In this document: one piece after another, positions 8,301-16,880 of the stretch | Numbering within the stretch: position 1 is the first letter of the stretch | How the letters are laid out: every line of letters begins with the position of its first letter | Source of the DNA: Ktedonosporobacter rubrisoli | GTDB taxonomy: Bacteria; Chloroflexota; Ktedonobacteria; Ktedonobacterales; Ktedonobacteraceae | Reading direction: 5' to 3' | NCBI RefSeq assembly: GCF_004208415.1 | Contig: NZ_CP035758.1 | Coordinates: 248,001 to 312,000, forward strand | DNA length: 64,000 nucleotides | The notes under the pieces: generated by a model | The model's database searches: none | The model's input: the letters and a program-made list of their open reading frames with translations, nothing else | Told to the model about the DNA's origin: nothing | Program-made: the position numbers and the translations under genes

Positions 8301-9605
8301 ATGTCTCAGCACTCTTTCCACGTAATAATTATTGGTGGCGGTCTCGGCGGCCTTTGCCTGGCTCAAGGACTCAAAAAAGCTGGTATCAGCGTGGCCATCT
8401 ACGAGCGCGACCGCACGCGTAACGAGCGCTCACAGGGCTATCGTATCCACATTAAGGCCATGGGCAATCACGCGTTACACGATTGTCTTCCCTCACATCT
8501 GTTCGAAGCCTACCTCCAGACATCCGGGAGCCCGGAGAATGCAGGTATGCTCATCCGCGACGAACAGCTCAATCAGCTCATCGCCTTTCCAGTAGATGCA
8601 TCCAAACAAGCCAACCCGCTCGAATCGAGCCGCTCGGTTAGCCGCATAACGCTGCGCCAGGTTTTGTTGACGGAGCTTGAGGGAATCCTCCATTTCGACA
8701 AATTTTATTCTCACTATCAAGAGAATGCTGATGGGTCGGTGACAGCTTTTTTTGAAGATGGCACAAGCGCGACCGGCGATCTGTTAGTTGGTGCCGATGG
8801 AGGCAATTCCCGGGTCCGTCACCAGTTTCTTCCCCACGCTCAACGTAATGAAACAGGTACAGTAGATATTGTAGGCAAAGTGATTTTGACCCCTGAGATT
8901 AATAGATTACTAGCTGCGCATCAGCTTCATAGGCCAAATATCATTCTGGGTCCCAGAGGTCGAGCCCTTTTCTCGGCTGTCCATGATCTTAGCAGTAAAG
9001 CCGGAAGTCGAACGCAAGGCAAGATTGGAGCCAATGATGAGGCACTACTGGCCGAGGAGAGCACTTTGTTCGAGAATACCAACGATTACTACTTCTGGGC
9101 TTTCATGGCCAGAGAGAAGAATTATCCAGTCAGTGAAGATCTGCAGCATGCGTCCAAAGATAAGCTATTGCAGATTGCGCAGAATATGATGGCAGATTGG
9201 CATCCTACTATCCAACACCTGCTCGACATGACGGCAGTTGATACTATCATGTTGACGCCTCTACGCATCGCTACGCAGGTTGCGCCCTGGGAGAGCCAAA
9301 ACCTCACGCTACTCGGCGATGCTATCCATAGCATGCCGCCAACCCGAGGCATCGGCGGAAATATAGCCCTTCGAGATGCGCAATTGCTCTGTCAGAAGCT
9401 CATCTCCGTAGCTCGGCAAGAGAAAAATATGCCCGAGGCCCTCAAGGAGTATGTCACCGAAATGCTCAGCTATAGCTTTGCCGCTGTAAAGAGCTCAAAG
9501 CAGTCTTTAGACTTGATAGTGATGGAAAATACGCCGGGTCGTGCCCTCGCCAAAACCGCTCTACGTTCCTACAAACTCTTAGCTTCACACGATTTGAGCG
9601 CCTGA
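8301..9605 (+). CDS. FAD-dependent aromatic-ring monooxygenase
   Basis: The complete 434-residue flavoprotein has the N-terminal Rossmann motif VIIIGGGLGGLCLAQGL with a following acidic residue (IYERD). It has the middle motif GDLLVGADGGNSRVR that distinguishes group A hydroxylases, and the GD box LLGDAIHSMPPTRGIGGN. It lacks membrane helices and should be cytosolic. AAAGGAG is well placed before the ATG. The LuxR relic just upstream may once have been its regulator; that is speculation. Substrate unknown: antibiotics of the tetracycline/anthracycline type or phenols are usual for the family. Confidence 0.92.
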   Translation: MSQHSFHVIIIGGGLGGLCLAQGLKKAGISVAIYERDRTRNERSQGYRIHIKAMGNHALHDCLPSHLFEAYLQTSGSPENAGMLIRDEQLNQLIAFPVDASKQANPLESSRSVSRITLRQVLLTELEGILHFDKFYSHYQENADGSVTAFFEDGTSATGDLLVGADGGNSRVRHQFLPHAQRNETGTVDIVGKVILTPEINRLLAAHQLHRPNIILGPRGRALFSAVHDLSSKAGSRTQGKIGANDEALLAEESTLFENTNDYYFWAFMAREKNYPVSEDLQHASKDKLLQIAQNMMADWHPTIQHLLDMTAVDTIMLTPLRIATQVAPWESQNLTLLGDAIHSMPPTRGIGGNIALRDAQLLCQKLISVARQEKNMPEALKEYVTEMLSYSFAAVKSSKQSLDLIVMENTPGRALAKTALRSYKLLASHDLSA

Positions 9606-9820
9606 GTGGGTAGAAACAACGCTTACCAGGGATGCCCGGCCGCTACGGTGTCAAGGCGTCCCTCTTCATGGCATTCTAAGTGCCGACCCTTCTTATCCTC
9701 CGAGAGGCTACAGCTTTTTAAGCGAGAGAATATAAAATCAAGAGGCGTAGTAAGAGTAAGCGACCTCATCAAGGAGAAAGGTCAAGGCTGGAGCATATTT
9801 AGAATAAAGGGTATTTGGCA

Positions 9821-10990
9821 ATGACTGACATATGTAGCTTGCCTGTTGCGGCAGATCAATTTCAAATACGTTCAGACATTACATTTTTTAATCATGGGAG
9901 CTTTGGAGCTTGTCCACGCCCGGTCTTCGCAGCCTATCAGGAATGGCAGCGCAGATTGGAATATGATCCGATCGAATTTCTGGGACGCCGCATTGGGGAG
10001 ATGCTAGGCGAAGCACGCGCTTGCCTGGCTGACTATCTGGGAACGCGGGCCGAACAGATCGTATTTGTAACCAATACAACGGTTGGGGTAAATATCATTG
10101 CCCGCTCATTGCCTCTTGAGCCTGGAGATGAAGTGCTGGCAACGGATCACGAGTATGGCGCCTCTGACCGCACCTGGCGCTTCCAAAGCTTGCAGCGAGG
10201 CATACATTATATCAATCAGCCCATCCCACTACCTCTGGAGAGTGAGGATGAGATGATTGAATATTTGTGGCGAGGTGTAACGTCGCGCACCAGAGTTATC
10301 TTCATCAGCCATATCACCTCACCTACCGCTTTAACTTTTCCAATTGCCAGAATTTGCCAGCGTGCACGCGCTGCCGGCATCCTTACTGTAGTTGATGGTG
10401 CACACGCGCCTGGCCAGATCCCGCTCGCACTTGATGAGCTAGGGGTAGATTTCTATATCGGAAACTGCCATAAATGGCTCTGTGCTCCCAAAGGTTCGGC
10501 TTTTCTCTATGCCCGGCCCGAACGCCAAGCCCTCCTCCAGCCCCTCGTCGTTAGCTGGGGATGGGAAAGTCAGAATCCAGGCAGCTCAACATTTCTAGAT
10601 TATTTTGGCTGGCTCGGCACTGACGATCCAGCCGCTTATCTGAGCGTACCAGCAGCCATTGCTTTTCAGCACGAGCATAATTGGGACGCCGTGCGGGCCG
10701 CGTGCCACGAGCTAGCAGCGTCTGCACGAGCAGAGATCTCAGCCCTCCTGGGAACTGAAGTGATCTGCCCAGCTGATCCAACCTGGTGGAGTCAGATGTG
10801 TATCATTGAGGTGCCCGCTGGCGATGTGCAGGTATTGCAGCGTAGCTTGCGCGAGGAGTGGCATATCGAGATCCCGGTTGTAAGCTGGGGCGGGCGCCGT
10901 TTCGTTCGTCTTTCCCTACAAGGTTATAATGGTCCTGCCGATATCGAACGGCTGCGGAGCGCGCTGCAATCGATCTTCAGGATTGGCTAG
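9821..10990 (+). CDS. class V aminotransferase-like PLP enzyme (isopenicillin-N epimerase family)
   Basis: This protein of about 389 residues is a fold-type I PLP enzyme. The N-terminal FFNHGSFGACPRPVF is the usual start of isopenicillin-N epimerase-like proteins. VDGAHAPGQIPL carries the Asp that contacts the pyridine nitrogen and the neighbouring His, and GNCHKWLCAPKG holds the Schiff-base Lys. The longer frame starts with TTG at 9815; AAAGGG at a good distance favours the ATG at 9821. Relatives act as epimerases, cysteine desulfurases or egt-type lyases, so the reaction is left open. Confidence 0.88.
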   Translation: MTDICSLPVAADQFQIRSDITFFNHGSFGACPRPVFAAYQEWQRRLEYDPIEFLGRRIGEMLGEARACLADYLGTRAEQIVFVTNTTVGVNIIARSLPLEPGDEVLATDHEYGASDRTWRFQSLQRGIHYINQPIPLPLESEDEMIEYLWRGVTSRTRVIFISHITSPTALTFPIARICQRARAAGILTVVDGAHAPGQIPLALDELGVDFYIGNCHKWLCAPKGSAFLYARPERQALLQPLVVSWGWESQNPGSSTFLDYFGWLGTDDPAAYLSVPAAIAFQHEHNWDAVRAACHELAASARAEISALLGTEVICPADPTWWSQMCIIEVPAGDVQVLQRSLREEWHIEIPVVSWGGRRFVRLSLQGYNGPADIERLRSALQSIFRIG

Positions 10991-11350
10991 AAGTGCTATA
11001 CAGCTCCGAGCCTACCGGAGCGCACAGAACGTTTGAGGCTAAACATAAGGCCTTGACCGCCTTCGATGGCACATTACAAACATTATTGGGAAACATATTT
11101 ACATCTCTGCTGAAAAAGATGGGGACTGTCAGACTCTCCTGCTCCTCAATGCCTGGCTCTCGGCAAAGAAGGAGCAAGGAGGATCTGAATCTCACCCCTA
11201 AAAGGCTGTCCTCTCATCGAAAGCTGAAGCCTTGTCAAGGGCTCCGCTTCTGCCCTCCTCTTCTTCATTTTGAAAACTCCTATTTGTTCTGTTTGCCAAC
11301 ACAATATAGAACATGTTAAGTTTATATTGATGGTTTTTCTTTTATAGTGC
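10991..11350 (+). other. intergenic region, no gene seen
   Basis: 360 bases between the PLP enzyme and the channel gene. A frame across most of it has no ribosome site and no protein-like composition. The last 70 bases are AT-rich and probably hold the channel promoter. No convincing hairpin was found. Confidence 0.5.
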
Positions 11351-12364
11351 ATGAGGTATTCACTTATGAAACCTCCAGCCTCCTACCGTCATCTCATAAT
11401 AGCAAGCCTCCTGGTAGCCAGTGTGCTTATCGCCGGCACCATTGGCTATATGTTTATTGAGCAACTTTCCTTCGTTGATGCCCTTTATACAACAGTGGGG
11501 ATGATGTCGACAGTTGGCAACGTTATTCACCCCATCACACCACTCGGGAGAATCTTCACCATCTTTGTCATTGTCTTTGGCGTAGGTTCATTGCTCTATA
11601 CCTTTGGCGCTGGCATGGAATTCATGATCGAGGGTCATTTTAGCCAGGCCGTACGGAGGCATCACATGGATAACAAGATTGCAGCATTGCGCAACCATGC
11701 CATTATTTGTGGCTTTGGACGTGTCGGTTCGCAGATTGCCCAGGATCTCGCAGCTGCTCGCCAAACCTTTGTAGTTCTCGATGAAAACGAACAAAATATT
11801 CGAGCTTGCCTGGAGGCTGGTTATTTAGCTCTTCAAGGAGACGCAACCAGCGATGATCTCTTGCATAAAGCCGGTATTCAAAGTGCACAATGCGTTCTTG
11901 TCGCTACCGATAACGATGCCCATAATATCTCGATTACCCTCTCGGCACGCCATCTCAATAAACAACTTCATATTGTTGCGCGCGCAAACCACAACGAGAC
12001 AGAAGCCAAACTCAAGCTTGCGGGGGCTGATCGCGTTCTTTCTCCTTACGTGATTGGTGGACACCGCATGGCCAATCTAGCCTTTCAGCCCATCGTTACA
12101 GATTTCATCGATAAGATTACCAAGGCCGATAGCATAGATCTTGCCGTCCAGGAGGTAGGGCTCAGTGCGCACTCTTCGCTCGTAGGCAAGACAATGGAAG
12201 AGGCTCAGGATATGCTTCCTAACGGTATTGTAGTGGTTGCCCTGAAGAAAGCTAACGGGATGATTAGTGGCCCCGGGCTGCAAACCTGTATTGAAGCAGG
12301 AGATACTGCAATTCTGGTTGGTATGCCCGGACCGCTCGCAGCCTTTAAGGTAAAACATGGTTAA
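11351..12364 (+). CDS. two-TM potassium-channel-like protein with RCK (TrkA-N/TrkA-C) domains
   Basis: The 337-residue protein has two transmembrane helices (about residues 12-36 and 62-85) around a pore loop, then a TrkA-N Rossmann domain (AIICGFGRVGSQIAQDL, about 115-235) and a TrkA-C domain (about 250-335). This is the MthK/Kch plan of ligand-gated K+ channels of the inner membrane. The expected filter TVGYG or TVGFG reads STVGNVIHP here, so the Tyr/Phe-Gly pair is replaced by Asn-Val. ATG codons at 11351 and 11366 are both possible; neither has a strong ribosome site. Confidence 0.85.
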   Translation: MRYSLMKPPASYRHLIIASLLVASVLIAGTIGYMFIEQLSFVDALYTTVGMMSTVGNVIHPITPLGRIFTIFVIVFGVGSLLYTFGAGMEFMIEGHFSQAVRRHHMDNKIAALRNHAIICGFGRVGSQIAQDLAAARQTFVVLDENEQNIRACLEAGYLALQGDATSDDLLHKAGIQSAQCVLVATDNDAHNISITLSARHLNKQLHIVARANHNETEAKLKLAGADRVLSPYVIGGHRMANLAFQPIVTDFIDKITKADSIDLAVQEVGLSAHSSLVGKTMEEAQDMLPNGIVVVALKKANGMISGPGLQTCIEAGDTAILVGMPGPLAAFKVKHG

Positions 12365-12400
12365 GCTATTTCTCTTACTCTTATCTTTGTCCCTGGCTTG

Positions 12401-13045
12401 CTACTTTACCGATAACTTATTAGCAACTTTCAAGCTCAATCTTCCAATCAAGGGCACACATGTATATCTGCCACGTAAAGCCTGTACGATGCCAATCAGC
12501 CAGACAGCAATTGATGAGATCGATACCAGAACGGAGATGAGCAGAGCGAGCAAATGAAGTATTGTACTGGGGGTGTAAAACATAATGCAGATATAAAGGA
12601 TATACCATAGCGTCGCTCCAGCAAAGAAGAAGAAGGATTGCAAGCTATGAAAACAAATAAAACGATTAGCGCGACCGGCAAAAAACACAAGCAGCGCCGA
12701 ACCCCACAAGAAAAGATAGCTCAGGCTGGCAATAATTCTGGCTCCAAGCGCTGGCTCAAACAGCTCTTCTTTTAGCACTGCAGCTCGTTCAACAGCCGGC
12801 TCTTGCCTCGGCTCCTCAGCCAGGGCAAGTTCAGGCGTTTCTATGCTAGCAGGCAGAAAGCCGAGATCGCGCGCGCTCCGCTCAAAGAGTAAGCACAACT
12901 TCACGCAAAGATATGGTGGTGGAGCAGATAGTCCACTTTCCCAGCTATCAATATTAGAAGCCTCAGTACCAAGTAATGTCGCGACCTGTGCCTGCGACCA
13001 GCCACGCCGCTCGCGCTCCTGTTTAAGCTGAAGATTAGGAGTCAT
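12401..13045 (-). CDS. XRE helix-turn-helix fused to DUF4870-like membrane domain
   Basis: Residues about 5-65 form an XRE-type HTH (LKQERERRGWSQAQVATLLG). A linker follows to about residue 100, then a DUF4870/Tic20-like region with three hydrophobic helices, including the family-like RFICFHSLQSFFFF. GGGAG is ten bases before the ATG at 13045; the longer frame would use a GTG that overlaps this site. The protein would be a membrane-anchored DNA-binding protein or a degenerate HTH used for protein contacts. It converges with the channel gene, 36 bases away. Function unknown. Confidence 0.75.
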   Translation of the reverse strand: MTPNLQLKQERERRGWSQAQVATLLGTEASNIDSWESGLSAPPPYLCVKLCLLFERSARDLGFLPASIETPELALAEEPRQEPAVERAAVLKEELFEPALGARIIASLSYLFLWGSALLVFFAGRANRFICFHSLQSFFFFAGATLWYILYICIMFYTPSTILHLLALLISVLVSISSIAVWLIGIVQALRGRYTCVPLIGRLSLKVANKLSVK

Positions 13046-13405
13046 ATAGCTTTGCACTCCCTATAAATTTATATGTAACACCCTGATTATATGCATTTAA
13101 GAAAATTTATAGTTTTTTGTACAACAAGCGTTTATCTTCCGCTGCATCATCGGGCTCGCATACATCATATCACAGAAGAGAGACGCAACTAATAAAGAGA
13201 GGAGCAGAGCCAGATCAATCTGCTCCTCTTAACTAAGCGGCCCACTCCTCAGCAAGGACAAAGGTAAGTGCCACGCCTCACGCTCTATTCTCCCACGAGG
13301 AAAGGGATACGTGTAGGTACAGTTTCGCCATCCTCCGAGCCGGTCACTTCTATCTTGCGCCTTATTAAGTATGCTCAGACGAAACTATGGATTTATCTAC
13401 TGCTG
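13046..13405 (-). other. intergenic region with HAD terminator
   Basis: The part next to 13045 is very AT-rich and probably holds the promoter of the XRE-DUF4870 gene. A strong hairpin at 13198-13229 is listed separately. No gene is seen. Confidence 0.5.
13198..13229 (-). terminator. hairpin downstream of HAD gene
   Basis: A perfect 10-bp stem (AGAGGAGCAG / CTGCTCCTCT, 12-base loop) is followed on the minus strand by CTTTATTAG. It lies about 180 bases after the HAD stop codon. The T-rich tail is weak, so it may be an intrinsic terminator or an mRNA 3' stabiliser. Confidence 0.5.
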
Positions 13406-14122
13406 TTAATCAGCAGCTGGCTGCGCATGTTCGTCTTGTTGACTATTGAGCCGATGTATAGTAGGGATAATCTGACGCAAATCGCTCAGGACGGCAGCAG
13501 CTTGCGGGGTCGCCTCCTGACTTCCTTCGCGATTGACCCACAAGGCCATAGCTCCCAGACGAGAGGCGGTAACAATATCATGAAAATAGCTACCGGCGAC
13601 ATGAACCCAGTTTTTCGGGGACACCTGGGTAGCTTCTAGAAAGTAACGAAAGTGCCCTTCGGCAGGCTTATAGGTACGCACATCTTCAGCCGTAATAACC
13701 TTATCAAATGATGCAGGCATTCTACGCAACGTTTCAGACATCAGATCTCTATCGATATTGGATAAGATTGCTAAACGCCAACCATCGGCACGCAACATAG
13801 GTAAAGCCGAACCGACATCCGGGAACAGGGGCCAGCTTGGCAAAGTATCGGCCAGGATATGTTCAGAACCGCTGAGTAGATCGATTCTACTCCTTCTGGC
13901 AGCCCGCCTCAATGCTTCGGCCAACACGTTGCGGTAGGAGCGAAAAGGCCGCTCAGCCTCTACTTCAGCTTCAGTCAGATAATATTGATCCAGTAATAAT
14001 GATGCCTTTCCAGGAACAATAGATTCTAATGCTGACAACATGCCTTTTCGCCAGTTAACCAGCGTTCCATAACAATCGAACGTCACCCAGCCCCTTCCGT
14101 AGTTCGTTGCTTCCTGCGTCAT
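13406..14122 (-). CDS. HAD-superfamily hydrolase (haloacid dehalogenase type II-like)
   Basis: The 238-residue protein starts MTQEATNYGRGWVTFDCYGT. WVTFDCYGTLVNW is HAD motif I with the nucleophile Asp, ILSNID is motif II, and the later KPAEGHF and VAGSYFHDIVTASRLG supply the Lys and the acidic motif. In motif I the second Asp of DxD is replaced by Tyr (DCYGT), as in L-2-haloacid dehalogenases. AAGGAG lies seven bases before the chosen ATG; the frame upstream of it has no ribosome site. Substrate unknown. Confidence 0.85.
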   Translation of the reverse strand: MTQEATNYGRGWVTFDCYGTLVNWRKGMLSALESIVPGKASLLLDQYYLTEAEVEAERPFRSYRNVLAEALRRAARRSRIDLLSGSEHILADTLPSWPLFPDVGSALPMLRADGWRLAILSNIDRDLMSETLRRMPASFDKVITAEDVRTYKPAEGHFRYFLEATQVSPKNWVHVAGSYFHDIVTASRLGAMALWVNREGSQEATPQAAAVLSDLRQIIPTIHRLNSQQDEHAQPAAD

Positions 14123-14553
14123 GCATGGTCTCCTTGTAGATGACTTTGCGGAATGAGATTCCCTACCTTCCATATACTGGGACTTTACTACAAATTGACA
14201 CCTATTATTATTTATCCCCCTTTTATAGTATAGCATCAAAAACACGAAATTGCAGCTTCTCCCTGATCTTTCCCAAATCGGCCTCGATGATCGCTCCAGG
14301 TGAGCTTGAATACACTTCTTCGGCGCGATCCGGCTCGCTGCTCCTCGCCCTTTTGCTAGAAGCTTGCCCGCTTTCACAGGGCCTTGTTGCTGAAAAACAG
14401 CTTTCTTGTTTCGCCAATTATCTGCTATACTCCTAAGTGCATAGCATAACTTAGCTAGATATTATGAGGAGAACGAGGGAATAGAGAAGAGGTTCTACGC
14501 CCGTCCCTTTCATAATCTGGATAAGGAGTTTGAATGTTTGAGGGAGCTAAAGT
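14123..14553. other. divergent intergenic region
   Basis: 430 bases separate the minus-strand HAD gene from the plus-strand Ldh-type gene. The stretch at 14180-14240 is AT-rich and probably holds the HAD promoter. GAGGGAG just before 14554 is the ribosome site of the next gene. No supported gene lies inside. Confidence 0.5.
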
Positions 14554-15576
14554 ATGGAGCATGATGCGTTGGTTTCAGTGTCCCTGGCCGAGGTAGAGGC
14601 CACAGGTCTTGCCTTATTCCGCAATGCAGGCTGTGAAGCAGAGCTTGCAGCCTCCTGGATGCAGATCGCGCTGGATAGGGATATGCAAGCCGATTATGGA
14701 AGAGGCATCTCACGCCTCCCCTCTATCCTTGAACAAGTCGAGGCGGGAACCATGAGCAGGCGGCTTGATTTACGCATAGAGCGACCTTCGCCTATGGCCG
14801 CACGAATTTTTGCTTCTCGCCGCGATTGGCCCGATCAGGTCGGGGTCAAGGCGGCTGAACTCGCCATGCAGATCGCGCAACAGCACGGCGTTAGCTTTGT
14901 AGCCTTTCCACAACCGCACATACTCGGGGCTCTATTACAGCCAGTGCTCGAAGCACAATATATCGGTATGGTGCTGGTCCAGAACGAACCGCTCATGAAT
15001 TATGGTACGGCACCTGAAAACCTTGTGGGAAACAATCCGCTGGCCATCTGCGCACCTGGCAATCCCCCATTTATTTTTGACGGCGCCTTAAGTCAGTATG
15101 GCCTCGTCAATCTCCTCTACGACGCCAGCACGCGCGGAACTGTACCGGCCGGAGCCATTATTGATGGTACGGGTCAGGAGACGACCGATCCGGCAATATT
15201 ACAGGCAATCGCTGAGCGCCAACGTACCCGGGGCAGCATGCTGCCACTAGGAGGGATGAAAGGGCTGGGGTTGGCGATGGGACTTGAGTTTCTGGCCGGA
15301 GCACTCACGGGTGGCTTCTTCTCAGCAAATGAGGGCAAGCCCTGGGGAGCAGGTGCCTTGATTATCGTCCTTGGTCCTCAGCTCTTTCAGCATGAGCAAA
15401 TGGCTCGCCAGGCCAGTGAGTACCTGGCCCATTTCAGTTCTTATCCCGGCCAGCATTCCTGGCAACAACGGCAGCAAGCTCGCCAAACTGGCAGGCTAGA
15501 CTATCCCGCTGCTATCATTCACAGCTTGAATGAGCTAGCGGCAGGCAAGCAGCTTCAGGAGAGAATCGCTATCTGA
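14554..15576 (+). CDS. Ldh-family (malate/L-sulfolactate/ureidoglycolate) NAD(P)-dependent oxidoreductase
   Basis: The 340-residue protein belongs to the type-2 malate/lactate dehydrogenase family, whose NAD(P)-binding fold differs from Rossmann enzymes. Visible family features are DMQADYGRGISRLP, VGNNPLAICAPG, and LPLGGMKGLGLAMGLEFLAGAL near the C-terminus. The His in FPQPHILGAL is at the place of the conserved catalytic His. The preceding GAGGGAG supports the start. A 158-residue protein of unknown function follows. Family members reduce 2-keto acids or oxidise 2-hydroxy acids; the substrate cannot be told. Confidence 0.87.
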   Translation: MEHDALVSVSLAEVEATGLALFRNAGCEAELAASWMQIALDRDMQADYGRGISRLPSILEQVEAGTMSRRLDLRIERPSPMAARIFASRRDWPDQVGVKAAELAMQIAQQHGVSFVAFPQPHILGALLQPVLEAQYIGMVLVQNEPLMNYGTAPENLVGNNPLAICAPGNPPFIFDGALSQYGLVNLLYDASTRGTVPAGAIIDGTGQETTDPAILQAIAERQRTRGSMLPLGGMKGLGLAMGLEFLAGALTGGFFSANEGKPWGAGALIIVLGPQLFQHEQMARQASEYLAHFSSYPGQHSWQQRQQARQTGRLDYPAAIIHSLNELAAGKQLQERIAI

Positions 15577-15651
15577 CAGCACCCGGCTATTTATAAACGA
15601 ATGCGCAACAGCCCATACCTGATCTGCCCGGAAAGGAGAGGAGAACTACAC

Positions 15652-16128
15652 TTGAAACACTCTGAGCGCATCTTTCTCGCCACGCTCGACAATCTCATCA
15701 GGCAAGCAGGCACCCTCGCCGTGCTCAGGGAAAAAGGGGCCGAGTTGCAAAGCTTGCTCACGCTTCGGTCAGAGGTACCGATTGCCACTCAGCCCATTGC
15801 GCTGGAAATCTATGGCGCTCAACTGCCACCCTCCATTAAATCAAGTAGGTTGGTAGCTTATAAAGGCGGTACGATTGCTCGCATTGAGCGCCATCCCAAT
15901 AGCCAGCAGCGCGTCCTTTGCCTTGAAGGCACTGGTACTATCTTCACCATCGAAGGCGAAGCACGATTTCCGCATCCCATCACTGCCGAAAACTCGGCAC
16001 AAGTAGAGGAGCGCTGGTGCTCAGTTGAGGAGAATATATGGCACCAGCCAGTGGCCGGACCAGCTACCTGGATTGTATTAGCCCTGCATACGGCAACAGA
16101 GCAACATTTATTAGACGAGTACCTATAA
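15652..16128 (+). CDS. uncharacterised 158-residue protein
   Basis: No family is recognised. An AAAGGAGAGGAG run lies eight bases before a TTG at 15652, so that start is preferred over the ATG at 15601, which has no such site. The N-terminal half is helical (LKHSERIFLATLDNLIRQAG). The C-terminal half is strand-rich with CLEGTGTIFTIEGEARFPHP and a closing WHQPVAGPATWIVLALHTAT, which could be a small cupin-like barrel. It follows the Ldh-type gene and may be co-transcribed with it. Confidence 0.6.
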   Translation: MKHSERIFLATLDNLIRQAGTLAVLREKGAELQSLLTLRSEVPIATQPIALEIYGAQLPPSIKSSRLVAYKGGTIARIERHPNSQQRVLCLEGTGTIFTIEGEARFPHPITAENSAQVEERWCSVEENIWHQPVAGPATWIVLALHTATEQHLLDEYL

Positions 16129-16166
16129 AAGTAGAGTAAATTGTAACTATCAAAGGAGGTTGCGAC

Positions 16167-16814
16167 ATATTCCATCTAGCAACATCAAATCTGCTTCACT
16201 TTCTTAATACCTATGGCTATTGGGCAGTTCTCGCCTTCGTCGCTATTGAGAGCACCGGAATCCCTTTTCCCGGAGAAACTATGCTGTTGCTAGCCGCGAT
16301 CTACGCGGGCACGATGCATCGTCTCTCCATTCCCTTTATCATTCTCGCGGCGGCAGCCGGGGCCATTCTCGGCGATAATCTTGGTTTTTGGGTCGGGCGC
16401 GAAGGAGGTTATCGCCTCCTGCGCCGCTATGGACGCTACATTCATCTGAAAGAGCGCCAGATTAAACTAGGCCAATACCTTTTTATGAAGCATGGAGGTA
16501 AAGTCGTTTTTTTCGGTCGCTTTGTCGCTGTCCTGCGTGCCTGGGCGGCCTTCCTGGCTGGTGTCAATCGTATGCGCTGGCCAGCCTTCCTCCTCTTCAA
16601 TGCTCTAGGTGGCTGCCTCTGGGCCACAATCTATGGCCTGGGCGGCTATGCGCTTGGCAACAGTTTTAGCAAGATTACCGGTCCCATTGGCATCGTCTTG
16701 CTCATCCTTGCCGTCCTCATCATCCTGATTGGCTTCTTTTTCCTGCGGCGTAATGAACATCGCCTGGAAGAAGAGGCTGAGCGCGCTCTACCCGGGCCCT
16801 TGGAGAGACAATGA
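16167..16814 (+). CDS. DedA/SNARE-associated-family membrane protein, apparent AUA start
   Basis: The protein has the DedA signature: the early ESTGIPFPGETMLL, then GAILGDNLGFWVGREGG and FFGRFVAVLRAWAAFLAGVN with the re-entrant arginines, and helices to about residue 200. DedA proteins act in lipid (undecaprenyl phosphate or phosphatidylethanolamine) flipping. The first ATG (16281) would cut off the conserved N-terminus. The frame is open back to about 16137, but no ATG, GTG or TTG exists there. AAAGGAGG is exactly seven bases upstream of ATA at 16167, which is the likely start (215 residues). A CTG at 16191 without ribosome site is the alternative. Confidence 0.8.
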   Translation: MFHLATSNLLHFLNTYGYWAVLAFVAIESTGIPFPGETMLLLAAIYAGTMHRLSIPFIILAAAAGAILGDNLGFWVGREGGYRLLRRYGRYIHLKERQIKLGQYLFMKHGGKVVFFGRFVAVLRAWAAFLAGVNRMRWPAFLLFNALGGCLWATIYGLGGYALGNSFSKITGPIGIVLLILAVLIILIGFFFLRRNEHRLEEEAERALPGPLERQ

Positions 16815-16880
16815 GCGCTCACTGTCTCTCGCCTCTCCCTTCTTTATGGCTATAAGAAATCTAGAGCCAAGAAAAAAGCT

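Noticed and set aside
9606..9824. 72-codon frame starting with GTG after the monooxygenase
   Set aside because: No ribosome site, composition unlike a protein, and it overlaps the next gene's start.
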